Positions 12,675 through 24,484 of a stretch of DNA of 64,000 nt are shown here, one piece after another. A program made the translations under genes and the position numbers. The stretch lies in contig JALQPE010000589.1 of assembly GCA_030407315.1 (NCBI GenBank), positions 1 through 64,000 of the forward strand. The letters are read 5' to 3'. The notes under the pieces were generated by a model. The model was not told where the DNA came from, did not search any database, and saw only the letters and a list, made by a program, of their open reading frames with translations. Position 1 is the first letter of the stretch; the number at the start of each line of letters is the position of its first letter. The stretch comes from Asparagopsis taxiformis. Lineage: Eukaryota; Rhodophyta; Florideophyceae; Bonnemaisoniales; Bonnemaisoniaceae.

Positions 12675-14068
12675 ATGACAACTCCCTCGCGACAAGCTTC
12701 TGAAGACCACACGCATCCATCGCTCGCTCACGTTGCCGCCGATACGCGCGCCGAAATTGATTCTCATGAAATGGACGGTTCCATAAAGCTTATGGATATC
12801 GTTACTTCTGCTCCGCCGGAAATTTCATCCGTCGAAAAGGTTCCAACTGAAGAAGCTCAGCATTCTAACCAGTTTCAGTTTGCAGACGAATCCAATTCGC
12901 AACAAGTTGCCGAACAAACTGCACAGAATACAAACACTATGGATGCCGAAAATGGACCGCCAATTCTACAAATGTTGTTGACGTCAATGTGAACAACACA
13001 AACGCCATCTCTGCAGATTCATTGGCAGATCCTCAAATTGCTACAGAAAACGTGTCCGAACCTAACGAAGCCAATGTTAATCACATGGACACGGAAGCAG
13101 CAAATGTGGAGCATACCAATGCTGCTCAGCCTGCGACTGCCCATGACTCGCATGCACTGGAAACAGAAGATACCGCTGCCGACGATCTCAGTGATGGTAA
13201 TGGAACAAATCAAGTGGTCGAGGTTACCAATGTGCCACTACATGAACCCGTTACAGAAACAGAGGCGCAAAATACTGCAAACGCAATGGATTCTGATGCC
13301 GATAGCTCGGGCAGCGAGAAAGCCCTAGAAACTACTAAATCCGATGCTGAACAAGCAGCAGATGCTGATCATGCCGCTGCTACTGCAGCCGCTGCTGCTG
13401 CAATCGCTGCCGCTGCCGCCGTCAGTTCAGGAGTAGCATCGTCTACCGTTCCTACTATGACTGTACCAATGTCGTCCATAATGACACCACCGACAGCATA
13501 CCAACCGTTTGGTCAAATAACTCCAAATGGAACACCTCTTATTCCCCATTCTTTGGTATCAATGCCTATGTCGGTTGGGCGTCGTGCTGTTCGCATCGCA
13601 CCGATGGGTGTACTACCGCTTCCTCCCCAAGGAGGCATGTCTTCCGCGCTTACTGCTGACTTACAAACTCCAAACGCCGCTGTGATAATGGCAGCGCCCA
13701 GCTCAGCTCACGTCGACGGAAGCTCGGTTGAAGCCAATTTGCATTCACCAGCAGCTGGTGCTGCAACCCAACCAGTGCCCGAACTAACTAAAGGCAAACG
13801 GCGCGGTGTTTCAGGTTCGCCAGTGCAAACAGTTGAAGGACTGACAAGTGAGGAACGAACAAAACAAAAACGGATGCTACGCAACAGGGAAAGTGCAGCT
13901 CGATCTCGTGACAAGAGAAAAACGAAGAACATTCAGCTACAGTCAGCAATTGAGAAGCATAAAGAGAAGAAGAAAGTTGTTGATGAAACGGCGGACGACT
14001 TGAAAGATGTTGTGGCCGCGATGCAACTAGTGTTGAAAAAGCATAAGATTGCTCTCCCCCTTTTTTGA
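12675..14068 (+). CDS. bZIP transcription factor, one frameshift
   Basis: Nuclear DNA-binding protein of about 460 residues. The ATG at 12675 opens an acidic, Asn/Asp/Gln-rich N-terminal region. The frame changes once near 12975, where frame 3 ends at a TGA and frame 2 continues with the same composition. An Ala-rich run (13370-13430) and a Pro/Met-rich stretch follow. The bZIP lies at about 13850-14010, with basic region RMLRNRESAARSRDKRK carrying the N-x7-R core contacts. The zipper that follows is weak: few leucines fall in the d positions, so dimerisation may be specialised. The protein ends 12 residues after VLKKHK. The bZIP is clear; its target and partner cannot be inferred. Confidence 0.75.
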
Positions 14069-14593
14069 AGTTGTTTATTTAATAGAGTTCAAGTATTTTA
14101 TCGATGGCGGACATGGCCTAATCTGTAAACACAGACGACTACCACTGCCTTTTGTTTTTGTCCTTGTACTGCCATAGAAGTCTCTTCTGTACCAACTGTC
14201 ACTTGAGAAGATTGCTCCGACCGTCGCACGTTTACAATAGGATGAAGACCGAATCGGCCGTATTTTCGGATCACTCTCATTGGCAACCACCGCCACCGTA
14301 CACCATTTCTTGAAGTGCAACACAGCCACCGTACAGCGGATAGGAGCGCTGAGCTGATTGGCTCACAAGATACTACTTTTCAGTAGGAGTAGTGAACAAG
14401 TCGTATGGTACCTCAGACCAAAGAAATTCTTATCGACAGGCTACAACCGCAGTTGACATATCCACTTCTAGACCCGTATTTCTCCCGCTTTCCTATCACC
14501 TACGCTTCAATCGTTTTCATCTAAGACTCTCCACCCCTACCATTCCGCTCTCAAGTTCTTCTCTGTATTCCCTTCGCGCATAGCTCCGTTACC
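14069..14593. other. Intergenic region between bZIP and NB-ARC genes
   Basis: No gene is visible. The last 110 bases before the ATG at 14594 are strongly pyrimidine-rich (CTCCACCCCTACC, TTCTTCTCTG), which suits a transcription start or 5' leader of the NB-ARC gene. The start context ACCATGG is favourable for initiation. Confidence 0.5.
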
Positions 14594-17500
14594 ATGGGTC
14601 ATTTCTTCTCTCAACCAAACTATTCCGTTCCCAACTCCACGAGCTCCAACACCGTCTCTTTACCATCCCATCCAGTCCTAGTATCTGACCATGCCAATCA
14701 AACGACATCTCCCGCCGTAGCTCCTACGCAGCAAAACTCTTCTTCACTCCATCTAGTGTCCCAGTTACCTCATCCGCTTCCTCGCTCGACCCCAACTTCA
14801 TTACCTGCTCCGCAACCCTCCTTCTTCCATGTTCCCCGAAATTCCCGCCAGATCATACTCGACTTCAATTGTTCACTCACTCCAGAAAGTAAGGCAAAGC
14901 ATGCTCTCCTATCCAACGACCCTAACCAGAACGCAATAGCACTTGTCGGAATGGGTGGTGTGGGAAAAACAACTATCCTGCGCGCCCTCGGTAGACATCC
15001 ACAAGTTTGGACAAAGTTTCCGGACGGTGTCAGCTTCATTGTACTCGGTGACGACGCCTCGGTACAAAAGCTTTTGGACCAGCTTGAGACGATTGTCACT
15101 GATATGTTCCCAGATTTTCTTCCCAAATTCACTCATCTCACTGCAAAGGAAAATACCCATCCCAACATGATGGAGAAGCTGGTTGACCTGCTCGCCCCGA
15201 AGCGCTTTCTCCTCATCTTTGACGACGTGTGGGATCTCGATTCCACTGTCTTCAAGTTGGTGGACACCGCCTGCAAAGCTGTCCAAGAGATTGATGGAGC
15301 ATGTTGCAAGGTGCTAACCTCAACGAGGAATGAGGCGATTGGTCGTATACCGACGCATGATGTGTCAATTGTAGTGAGCCCAGAATATTCGCGTAGGGAA
15401 ACATGCGTCAAAATTCTGTGCAGCTATGCTGGCATCGACTGTAGCAAACTTTCGTCGTGGTCATCCTCTAACCGTAGTGCACTCGACAGCATCATTGACC
15501 TATGTGCTGGACTCCCACTGGCACTGAGTGTTGCTGGCTCTAACATGCAAGAATTGTTTGGTCAATGCACACATGAATGTGGACCGAATGCCATTGTGCA
15601 ATACTGGGAGAGTCTGAAGAGGAACACTCTACAATTGTCAGTTGCAGAAAATGGGGAGATACATGCGGGATTGGATGCAGCTGTACAGTCGAGTCTAACA
15701 TCGTTGGAGAGAGGGTGGATGGGAAAGAGTATAACAGTGAGGGAGATGTTTCGGTCGTTTTGCGTTATGCGAAACAGATGTGTCTTCCATTGTGTGTTAT
15801 TGAGAAACTATGGGGCATGGAGGATGCGCTAGCTGGGGTGAGGATGTTTTCGAGACACAGTCTGGTATCAATAGATCAAGACGAGGGAGGATCTGTGATG
15901 GGGATTCGTCTGCATGATCTTGTTCTCGACGTTTGTGTGGAAATGGCGGAGGAGAAGGAGGGACTACAAGGGTGGCATGTCCGGCTTGTGGATGGATACC
16001 GAGCATCAATACGTACAAGTCCAGGCGCTGCTGGAGATCAAGAATTGTATGGAGTAGGGCAGGGCATTGGGACTGAAGAAGACGAATGGTGGAAACTGAA
16101 GAAGGTGGACAAGTATATGACTGACAATGTCGTGCGACACCTGCTCGGAGCTGGGCGCGTTAACACAGCGCTAAAGCTGCTAACCGATTATAGATGGATA
16201 CAGAAGACGAATGAAGATAAAGAGCGACTACCGTTCCAAAAGGTCATAGCTGAACTCCAGGTACTGGAAAAGAATTTGGAGAGAGAAGCAAGCACAGAAC
16301 GTGGCAAGAAAATAATTCATGATCTGAATGTTTTGATGAGGGCAATGAAGCTTTGCATGATGCCGTATTGCATAAAAAATCGTGGCGAATGTACGTATCA
16401 ACTATTTGGGCGACTGCGAGATGTTGTAAGCGAAAGCGGTGTCGCGGAGCGAATAGTTTGTGGTATTGAGCGATATGGGCGGCGGCCCTGGGCTCGTAGC
16501 GGGCCTGGGGTGTTGAGAAGTGGGAATAGTTCATTGAAACGTGTACTGGAGCTCGACGGGGAAGGGGAATGCATGTTTGTTGGGGTGGGAGGAGAAGACT
16601 TGTTTGTTGGAGGAGATGGAGGGAAGGTATGGGTGTTAAATAGTCATGATGGGACGGTGAAGAAGACACTGATTGATGAAGGAGAACCTGATGTCGTTAT
16701 AAGCGTATTTTCCGACCGCACGTCCGGACTGATATATTCATGCAGCTCAGTGGGGCGAGTAAACTTATGGAAACAGCACAAGAAATGGCGATCGATGCGG
16801 GCTGAACTAGAAGACGACGAGTTGGTCAGATGCATGCAGGTGTTGCCATCGTTGAAGAAAGTGGTTTTGGGCACTGATAAAGGGCGACTATTAGTGATGG
16901 ATATGACGAATGGGAGCATAATTCGAACCATCGCCATGCATACCGAAGCGGTGACTTCGCTGGCAATCGGAGCAAGCGGAGATGTGATGGTGTCTGGGTC
17001 ATGGGATGGAACGAGTCGCGTATGGCATGTACCAAGTTTTGAGAATATTGGCTCTATGCTGGAAGGGCAAAAAGTTTGGGTGACCAGCGTGGCGTTGAGT
17101 GCGGATGGAAGCATGCTGGCCGTAGGCTCGTGGGATGGAAGTGCTTGGCTATGGGATGTTGAGAGTGGCGAGAACCTATGGACATCACCTGACGGACATC
17201 ACAGTTCTGTATACTGTGTTCTGTTCAGTGACGACGAGCGCTTTTTGTATTCCGCGGGTTCTGTAAAAACCAGTGTATGGCTAATCAGCAACGGTGGTCG
17301 CGACGTTTCACTGATGCACGTTCTCCTCCATGTGTCGATAAACGGTGTTAAATCGCTCAGTTTGGTGGATGGTTCAGAACTGTTCGGATTGCGCGGGAAT
17401 CAGATTCAAGTTTGGGATGCGCGACAAGTCGGCAGCAGAAGCGAATCGACAGATGTATTTCTACCGAATGTGTTCAGGTTTGCAGTTTCAGAAGATGGAA

Positions 17501-18975
17501 TAACAATGTTGACGTGGAATTTTCAGTCGAGCCGGATGGAAATTCGCAAAGTGAGTGACGTGTCAGAGCGCATCGATCGCATCATTTCGATGGTATATGT
17601 GACTCGTTATTCGCTAGTCGAAATACTCGCTATTTCAAATGATCAGCGATTCATCGCCTACTCTCCCTATAACAGTTGTAATGTTTCTATCATTGATGTG
17701 CAAAATAGAGGAACCATTTTGCATACGCTCTCTGATCTTGAGCAATGGGCTTTGTCGTTAACATCGGATGGCAAAGATGATCCACCCAATTGCTCGAGTT
17801 TCGGAGACTCAAGTGGTACGACTGGAGCAGGACCGATCCGGGCAATTGAGTCGCTTTGTTTCAGTTCAGATTGCAATATAATTTCAGCTTACGCAGCCGT
17901 GAACACGAGGCGGTACGGCGTGAGTTCGTTTATCGTCAATAAGTCCAAGTCTTGGAATTTGTCATCAGGAGAACTACAGGATGAAGAACAGCTTGAGCGC
18001 GAGAGTACTATTACGAAGATTACAACACTTCCTCGCTTGTATTGCAACAAGGAGTTCGACGGAACATTATTTCAATATTCACCTAATGTAACACACGAGC
18101 AAGGCGGGTTGACTTCTACTATAGCCACTGTGGAGGGTAATGTGCGAGGAGCTCATTATATCGCTGGTACATTCCGAATGCATCTTGCATCATTCAAAAG
18201 AGGTATGTGCTACATCGATCTCGTAACGGAAAACACTCAACTTCCTCCACGCGAAGAACCCGTTCTACCTCTCCTGCCCCAAAATCATACACCACGGTCA
18301 CAAACCACAGGCACGGAAACCACATCAAACACTGAAGTCGGATCAGATGAAGTGTATGATGTGTTTATCAGCCATGCTGGCATTGATAAGTTCACCATCG
18401 CCTTGCCACTGTACAATCTACTCATCGCACTGGGCTTCAAGGTGTTTCTGGACCGGACAGAGCTCCGGCCCGGAGAGAACGCACCTGAAAAGATGATAAA
18501 AGCGATGCGGAGAGCGAAGATTGCAGTGTTGATATTATCGCCAGAGTACGCGGCACGTAAATGGCCGCTGAAGGAGCTAATGTGCTTCTTAAAGCGGTTC
18601 CGTGCTGGTGGCGAGCAGGAGGTGATCATTATTCCAGTGTTCTACAGGTTGAAATTGGAAGACTGTAGAGACGAGCATAAGCTGTTCGAACTTCTCAACA
18701 ATAATGGAGAGAATGTGTTCATGGCGGAAGAATTTATGAAGTGGATGGCGACGCAACAAGAGCTGAGCATTGGAGAGGTGCTGAAGGGATTACAGTCGCT
18801 GAGGGCCGTGACTGGAATTGAGAATGATGCCAAAGTGACCAATGGAACGTGTGAAGCAGAGAAGGCAGCGAGAATGAAATTTGTCGAGAAGATCCGGGAT
18901 GCAATTGTAGAAGCAATGGATCGGTTGAAATGTGGCCGAACTGCTGGTCCGAGTATGCAGTCTCCAGGATCATGA
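14594..18975 (+). CDS. NB-ARC-WD40-TIR protein (STAND-type immune-receptor-like), one frameshift
   Basis: Predicted signal-transducing ATPase of about 1,460 residues. A Ser/Pro-rich N-terminus precedes an NB-ARC module with P-loop GMGGVGKTT (residues about 119-127), kinase-2 LLIFDDVWD (about 206-214), RNBS-B-like KVLTSTRN and GLPLAL (about 306). A winged-helix/MHD-like segment containing RLHDLVLDVC follows. Near 15770 the frame shifts once from 2 to 1, then stays open for 3.2 kb. WD40 blades fill about 16540-17420 (VSGSWDGTSRVWHV, AVGSWDGSAWLWDV), with weaker blades to 18100. The C-terminus is a TIR domain (18355-18920): YDVFISHAGIDK, FLDRTELRPGE, LSPEYAARKWPLKELM. The Glu at 18574-18576 sits where NADase TIRs have their catalytic Glu. 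By analogy the WD40 part would sense and the TIR would signal or cleave NAD+. Confidence 0.82.
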
Positions 18976-19412
18976 CTAGCATAGTATCACGGTGTGAATC
19001 TTGATAAAAATTTGTCCAAATTGATAACAGTGCTATTGTCGAAATACTGCACTCAATACTACATCCAGTAGTTTTTAGTGTAACGTCGGCGCCACTGTAA
19101 TTCGCATAGCCAGCCATCGGAGGACAGCCCCCGATGGCATGTCTCATCTGCTACTTAACGAGTAGAATTGAAGCACCATCACGTTGATAGAGTTATAGAG
19201 GATAGAACAATTAAACGACTACTCTGGACAAGCGTTTCGAGACTGGGTCGAGTGTTCTCCAACGCCTTCGCGTTACTTCCTCCATTCAACCTTACTAGTG
19301 TTACTACCACCAGGTGGGTGCCACACTACGTTCTAACCAATCAAACGTACTCTTGCTCGAATCGGCTTTTTCTGCTCCTCGTGGTGGTTTGGATCCGCCA
19401 TTGAAAATTAGC
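18976..19412. other. Intergenic region after the NB-ARC gene
   Basis: No gene or clear repeat seen. It runs from the TGA of the NB-ARC gene to the TGTAG terminus of the LTR-like repeat at 19413. Confidence 0.5.
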
Positions 19413-20523
19413 TGTAGGACCTTAGCCCTTTTAGATATATTGTACCTCCAAGGAGGATTAGTAGATAGGGATGGGGATTCGAACTCACGAGTGAGAGCGC
19501 CGATTCCACGAGGCTGACGCCTCGTGTGATCCTAGTAACCCGAGGGCTGTGTCGGGTGGATCGATCCCTCGGAGCCCGGACACCTGTATCCCAACCCGGT
19601 AGCGGGTGGTAGAGCGGGGTCCAGGACGGCTGGATCTAACCTGCTGGAGGGATCTATCGGCCGTGGCCGTCCTCAACCCACTTAAGGGTTAACTAGGCAC
19701 TTAGCGCGATGGATCCCCGCGGGGAATTGTGGTCGCCTCCACGCGTGGCTGCCCACACAGCGGATTCTGCAACTGTGATACCGCCGGCGGCTGCGTTCGA
19801 GACCGATTGAGAAGCCCACGGGCGTTGGCTCGGTTGACCGGCTGGGAGTGCCGAACCGACATCGCTCCCAGTCGGCAGCCTTGTCCCGGTGGGCGGAAGG
19901 CCACTACCGGTCGCCTGACGGCGTTAAAAGAAGCGGAAAGGTGGTACACTACCGCGGAGACGAAATGCCCTAGGGCAATCCACATGCACTCCCGCCGGAG
20001 GAGGCTCGCGGCGGGCAATTGGGGACAAGTGCGAGCGGTCCCCAATTGGAGATCGAAGTGGAGCGGCTGGTATCCTGTGAAGGAATTGCCGCCGCCGTTT
20101 AGTTGTAAGTTAAACGACCGTGGTCGAATGATTTGGAACCGAAACGATCTGCCTTTATTGTAGCTTATTGGTTAGTCCGTTGACCTTAAATGGTCAACGA
20201 GACTGCCAGGACCAGACCAGGACCAATGGTCCCGGACCGGTGGCCTACGGCCCTTGTGGGGTCTTTATACGGCCCGGGGGCCAAACTGGGCTAACTGCTA
20301 CGTTGCTACGTGTATGCTATTGGAACTGGCCAGACGTAACGTACACGTGCACAGTTGTAACAGGAGAATCTTCCCGCTCGTACACGTGTGCAACTAATCG
20401 TGCCTATATCGCTACACGTTGCACACTCGCCGAAGGGTCCCGCGCAAGCAATGTGGCCCGGTGCCAATGCAAGGCGGCACGCGCCCATACGCCCTTGGGC
20501 GGCAATTCCTCTGCCACATCACC
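19413..20523. mobile_element. Chromovirus-family LTR copy (solo or truncated)
   Basis: Begins TGTAGGACCTTAGCCC and aligns along its length with the LTR at 48566-49840, with scattered substitutions and small indels. Similarity ends around 20523 at a CACCGCGG motif, about 160 bp before the LTR end defined by the complete copy. It is therefore a diverged LTR that has lost its last part; no internal coding region is attached. Shared landmarks are CCCCGCGGGG near 19716 and GGAGGAGGCTCGCGGCGGGC near 19997. Confidence 0.7.
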
Positions 20524-20784
20524 GCGGCTCATGGGCTAACGCCGCGACGCTTCGTGGCCTTGCGCGCGCCACCTCATACCATTTCCCATATGCTTGTTTG
20601 TGCGGCTGCTGAATCACTTGCAGATGACCGGGTACGAACCGGAGTGTGTAAGCACCCGAGCAGGCTTTGTTCCTGCGAGTGGCTGAGCATCTCTGTTGTT
20701 CTTTCGATTCGTGCATGGTGTGTTTCGGGACCGTTACCGGCCTGGGCGCATCGCGGATCACTTTTGATATTGGCTGAGAAAACC

Positions 20785-20898
20785 AAAGGAATTGACGGAA
20801 TAAAACAACACGGACACAACACACAATGAATTGACGGAATAAAATAACACGGACACACAAACACAAGGAATTGACGGATTTGACACACAACACGGACT
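20785..20898. repeat. Three degenerate tandem repeats with a GAATTGACGGA core
   Basis: Three copies of about 38 bp, each with GAATTGACGGA followed by a run such as ATAAAACAACACGGACACA, at about 20788, 20828 and 20868. The last is shortened. The core with its AAAG prefix matches the universally conserved small-subunit rRNA motif AAAGGAATTGACGGA, but the flanks do not look like rRNA. The array abuts the LTR-like repeat at 20899. Confidence 0.55.
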
Positions 20899-21698
20899 TG
20901 TAGCAGGTAGAAAATCCGCTAGAGCGGCAAACCACCCGACAGGTGTCCCGAGCCTCGGTAGAGGAAGTGGTAGAGCAGATGAACCTTATAGGTACCCGGC
21001 GGGTAGTCTCGTAAGAGAGAAGGTGTCGTTGCCCGGAGAGGGTTGTGCGACAAAGGGGTGCTCACGCGAGAGGCGTATGGATAGAGCGAGTGACGTAATC
21101 CGTCGAGCTGTTGGCTAACCCTAAGGTTTTCCCGGAGAGGGGTTGAACAATAGGTATGCGAACACTGTTCCAATGGGTCGTAATTCCACTTGAGTTTACG
21201 TTACTCTAGAAACCGTGCCTACTGGCTATTCCAGTGGCGGTTTTATACTAAGTCTACTGTAAGCTAGGGTTAGTGGTTAGGAATAAATATCCAGTTATTG
21301 ACCAACCAGAGCCCAGTTAACGGCACTCGCCTACCCGCGAGGTTATTGCCAGTTAGGCTTACATTGTAATGTACAGCTGGTTAGCTTAAGTTAGAAATTT
21401 GCCCCTTGTGGGGTCTTGGCCGGGGCCGATAGGCCCGGATAGGGTTATTTGTCAGCCTTAGCTTGTCCCAAGTATAGGAAACACGCCAGTTGGCTGGTGC
21501 CTTGTGATTGGCACATCCCTTAAGTGGGTACCCAATAGGGAAGCGACACGCCTCGATCGGCGAGGACCGCCAGGCGGTACGACACGGCCCCCTCCTGAGA
21601 GATTTGTCGTCCCGACAAAATTTGATCAAATAAAAATTACAATTTTTGGCTGTGGCCGTTGCATTGTGCAATTCAAAATTTCCCGCGCGCGGCGCGTG
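20899..21698. repeat. Dispersed repeat B, copy 1 (LTR-like)
   Basis: About 800 bp starting TGTAGCAGGTAGAAAATCC and ending in a CG-rich GCGCGCGGCGCGTG. It is nearly identical to 47339-48137. The TGTAG start is shared with the other two LTR families in the window, so this is probably an LTR. Copy 1 lacks about 10 bases relative to copy 2 in places and differs by scattered substitutions. No coding potential seen. Confidence 0.65.
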
Positions 21699-21715
21699 TT
21701 CGATAAATAACACTG

Positions 21716-21830
21716 ATTTCGGTATGCACAGAACGTACTTTCGAAACCAGAATCTGAAAATTTTTGATGTTGATTGACTAATCATAAGTTGATTGAATTA
21801 TGGCCAATGAGACGAAGACATTGACTGACT
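21716..21830 (-). repeat. Inverted partial copy of repeat A
   Basis: Read on the minus strand, this segment matches 46735-46855. Shared pieces include CATTGGCC(A)AATTCAATCAACTT with one variable base and a GTAC(A/G)TTCTGT...GGAAATCAGTG-like end. It abuts repeat B here, whereas in the right-hand copy the same sequence leads into repeat A in the opposite arrangement. Confidence 0.5.
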
Positions 21831-22103
21831 GAGTGGTATTGTGCTGACAGTTTCAAGTATGAACCCACGTGTCCACGTGTCCGGCGGTTACCGAAACACA
21901 TACACAGACGTCCGTCTCTGTGCAGCGGTCAATTTTTATGCCGCACAACGCAACGCGTCGACTAAAGTACAATGCAAACCGACGCGTCATCGGAATACAT
22001 TTTGCATCGATCCCGACCATATCAACTGCACAACAATCATGTTGAAACGATGCCAAACCGACGAAAGCAACGCTGCGTTATCGTTGGCTAGCGTGCAAGC
22101 ACC

Positions 22104-24484
22104 ATGTTTTCCATCGCGGAAAGACTACAGCCGTACAGTTGTCCCGGCGACAATCTGCGCGTCGCAACCGACATGTACGCCGCCGAGCAATTGTACGAGC
22201 GCTGCGTCGAGGAGCACAACCACATCGGAGCCATGTATCGTCTCGCAACCATTCTACGCGTCTCCGAAAACATGCACGACGGCCGACGCCCCATGCAACT
22301 GTTCCAACGCTGCGTCGTTGAAGGCAACCATCCCGGCGCCATGTTCGATCTGACACGCATGTATTCCGACGGTAAGTTCTGCGAGCAGGATTTCGTACGA
22401 GCCGTCGATCTGTATCAACGCGCCATACAACTGGACAACGACGCGTGCGCGATGTTCGAGCTGGCAATGATCTATGACGTCGGCGAGAAAGACGTTCCAA
22501 TGGACGTCTTGCGCGCGATGAACTATTATCAAATGAGCATTGACGTCGGCCAGCATCTGGAGGCAATGTTCTGGCTCGCTCGATTACTCATCTCCGATAT
22601 CATGCGGCCGAAACGAGATGTGTCGCGCGCAAAGCGTCTGTTCACCATGTATGTCGAGCGATGTGAAGAGCCGATACCGGTTATCGAGATATACAACGAG
22701 CTGATGTACGGATCGTCCAATCTCCCACGAGACGCCGCACTAGCCGCGTGCTTACTACAGGCATGCGTGGAACGATAGGACGAGTGTGATGCAATGATAC
22801 CACTCGCGGAAATCCTTCGGAGCGGCGCTTCCAGTGTCGCCAGAGACGCCACGCGTGCGATACGTCTATGTGAACGAGCCGCCAGTGTTCGCTGGGAGTA
22901 TTCACTATCAACGGCTGTTTTGGCGCGCAAAATCGCCTATGGAACATCGCAGATTCAGGCCAATGTGCAGCTCGCTGTGTATCTGTGTCAGATGAGTATT
23001 GCGAGGGGGAATGATGCGGCCGCTATGCTTACATTGTCTGAACTGCTGTTAAAGGGCGCTACGGGCGTGGAAAAGGACGTGGATTGTGCGATGAATTTGG
23101 TGGATAGAGCTTTTGGAAGTGATTGTGTCAAGTTTCAGATGTCCAAGATTATACAGCTTGCAAACGATATGGCACATGGAAAGGGCGGAATGGCGAGGAA
23201 TCCGTTGTTTGCCGTTTTGTTGTTGGAGAAATGCATGAATATGAAGGATTTCAAATCTGAATCGACACTGGCTCTTGCGGATGTCGTGCTTCAAACGAAA
23301 GCTGTTTTGGATATTGAGCGGGGCATTCAACTATGTCGTCAGTTGGTTGGTTTGGAACCATATTGTGAAAAGCTCGAGGATCTTGCAGAGTCGATTGCAT
23401 TTAGCAATGCGGGTAATGGTGCGCTCGTGATGCGTCTGTTGGAACTGTTCATCGACAGTAAACATGGCACAGCCGCTATGGTTACACTTGCGGAATATCT
23501 CATCACTGGAGATCTGGGCATTGCAAAGGACAGTGAACGTGCCGTATGGCTCTGTGAACGTGCGTTGGAGAAGAACAGGGATTGTAGCGACAAAGTGGTC
23601 GGTATCGCAAAACAAATGGATTGTGCAAAATCGTGCAAGCCAACGGACACTGCACTCACGATTCGTCTACTACAAATCTGCGTCGACAAATCCAACAACG
23701 CAGAGGCCATCGTCATGCTCGTCAAATTACTGTGTTCAAACAAAGCGAATCGTAACACGGACCACGCACTACGGCTGTACGGAAAACTAATCGATAGCGA
23801 AGTGTCTTGCGACAGAGCGCTTCATCTCGCGGAGGAAATCGGCAAGGGTACGACGCGCGTCGCCAAAAACATGCCATTGTCCATAAGAATCTGCGAAATG
23901 TGCAGGAGAAATGGGAAGATCCATGTGCGATCGAAACTGGTGTGGAAATCATGTGCGGGTCCACAGAAGCTAGCGACTTAAATCGCGCAATCCGTCTCTG
24001 CGAACGCTATGTAAACAAAAACATATGCTGCGAGATCATCCGCATCGCGCAAAAAATCTGCACCGAAACATCTCAATACGTACACAACCCATCCATATCG
24101 CAACGTCTACTAAACGTCTGCCTCAGCGCACGACACGACCTCTCCGCCATATTCCTGCTCGCACAAATCCTACTGCAAGGCGTACGCGGGGTTGCATGCG
24201 ACCCCGCGCGCGCCATGCAGCTATGCGCGATGTGCATACGACACGACGTGTCGTACATCGCGCGGCTGCGACGCGTCGCGGGGCAACTCGGGCGTCAAAG
24301 CGGCGACAAGAAGCGTGTACATCTTGCGATCGCGCTGTGCGAGCTGGCGCTCGCGCACGCGGACGACACGCGCGTCATGGTCCTGGTCGAGCTGCTGATC
24401 CGTCTGGATTGCGAATTGCACGGAAGAAGTGATGTTAGAGGCGAAACGACAAGCCGAAGGGCTTGGGAATCATTCCCACTATGA
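22104..24484 (+). pseudogene. Sel1-like repeat protein, broken by a stop codon and a frameshift
   Basis: Helical repeat protein of the Sel1 type, whose repeats of about 36 residues usually form protein-binding solenoids. From the ATG at 22104, repeats recur with the pattern A(M/V)xLAxxx...G...RAxxLxxRCVE, for example AMFELAMIYDVGEKDVPMD and AAMLTLSELLLKGATGVEKD. The frame holds an in-frame TAG at 22776-22778. The same frame then continues to about 23905, where it shifts to frame 2, and the repeats go on (AIFLLAQILLQGVRGVACD) to 24484. About 790 codons in total and at least 15 repeats. The N-terminal part is GC-rich with many CpG, the middle part less so. With a stop and a shift it is most likely non-functional. 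Substrate or partner unknown. Confidence 0.68.

Noticed and set aside
19470..19560. tRNA-like GATTCGAACTC box in the chromovirus LTR copies
   Set aside because: The box is not preserved in the other LTR copies (GCTTCGAACTC) and no cloverleaf forms around it.
21841..22353. ORF upstream of and overlapping the Sel1 pseudogene in another frame
   Set aside because: Shadow of the Sel1 frame in its second half; the first half has no recognisable protein features.
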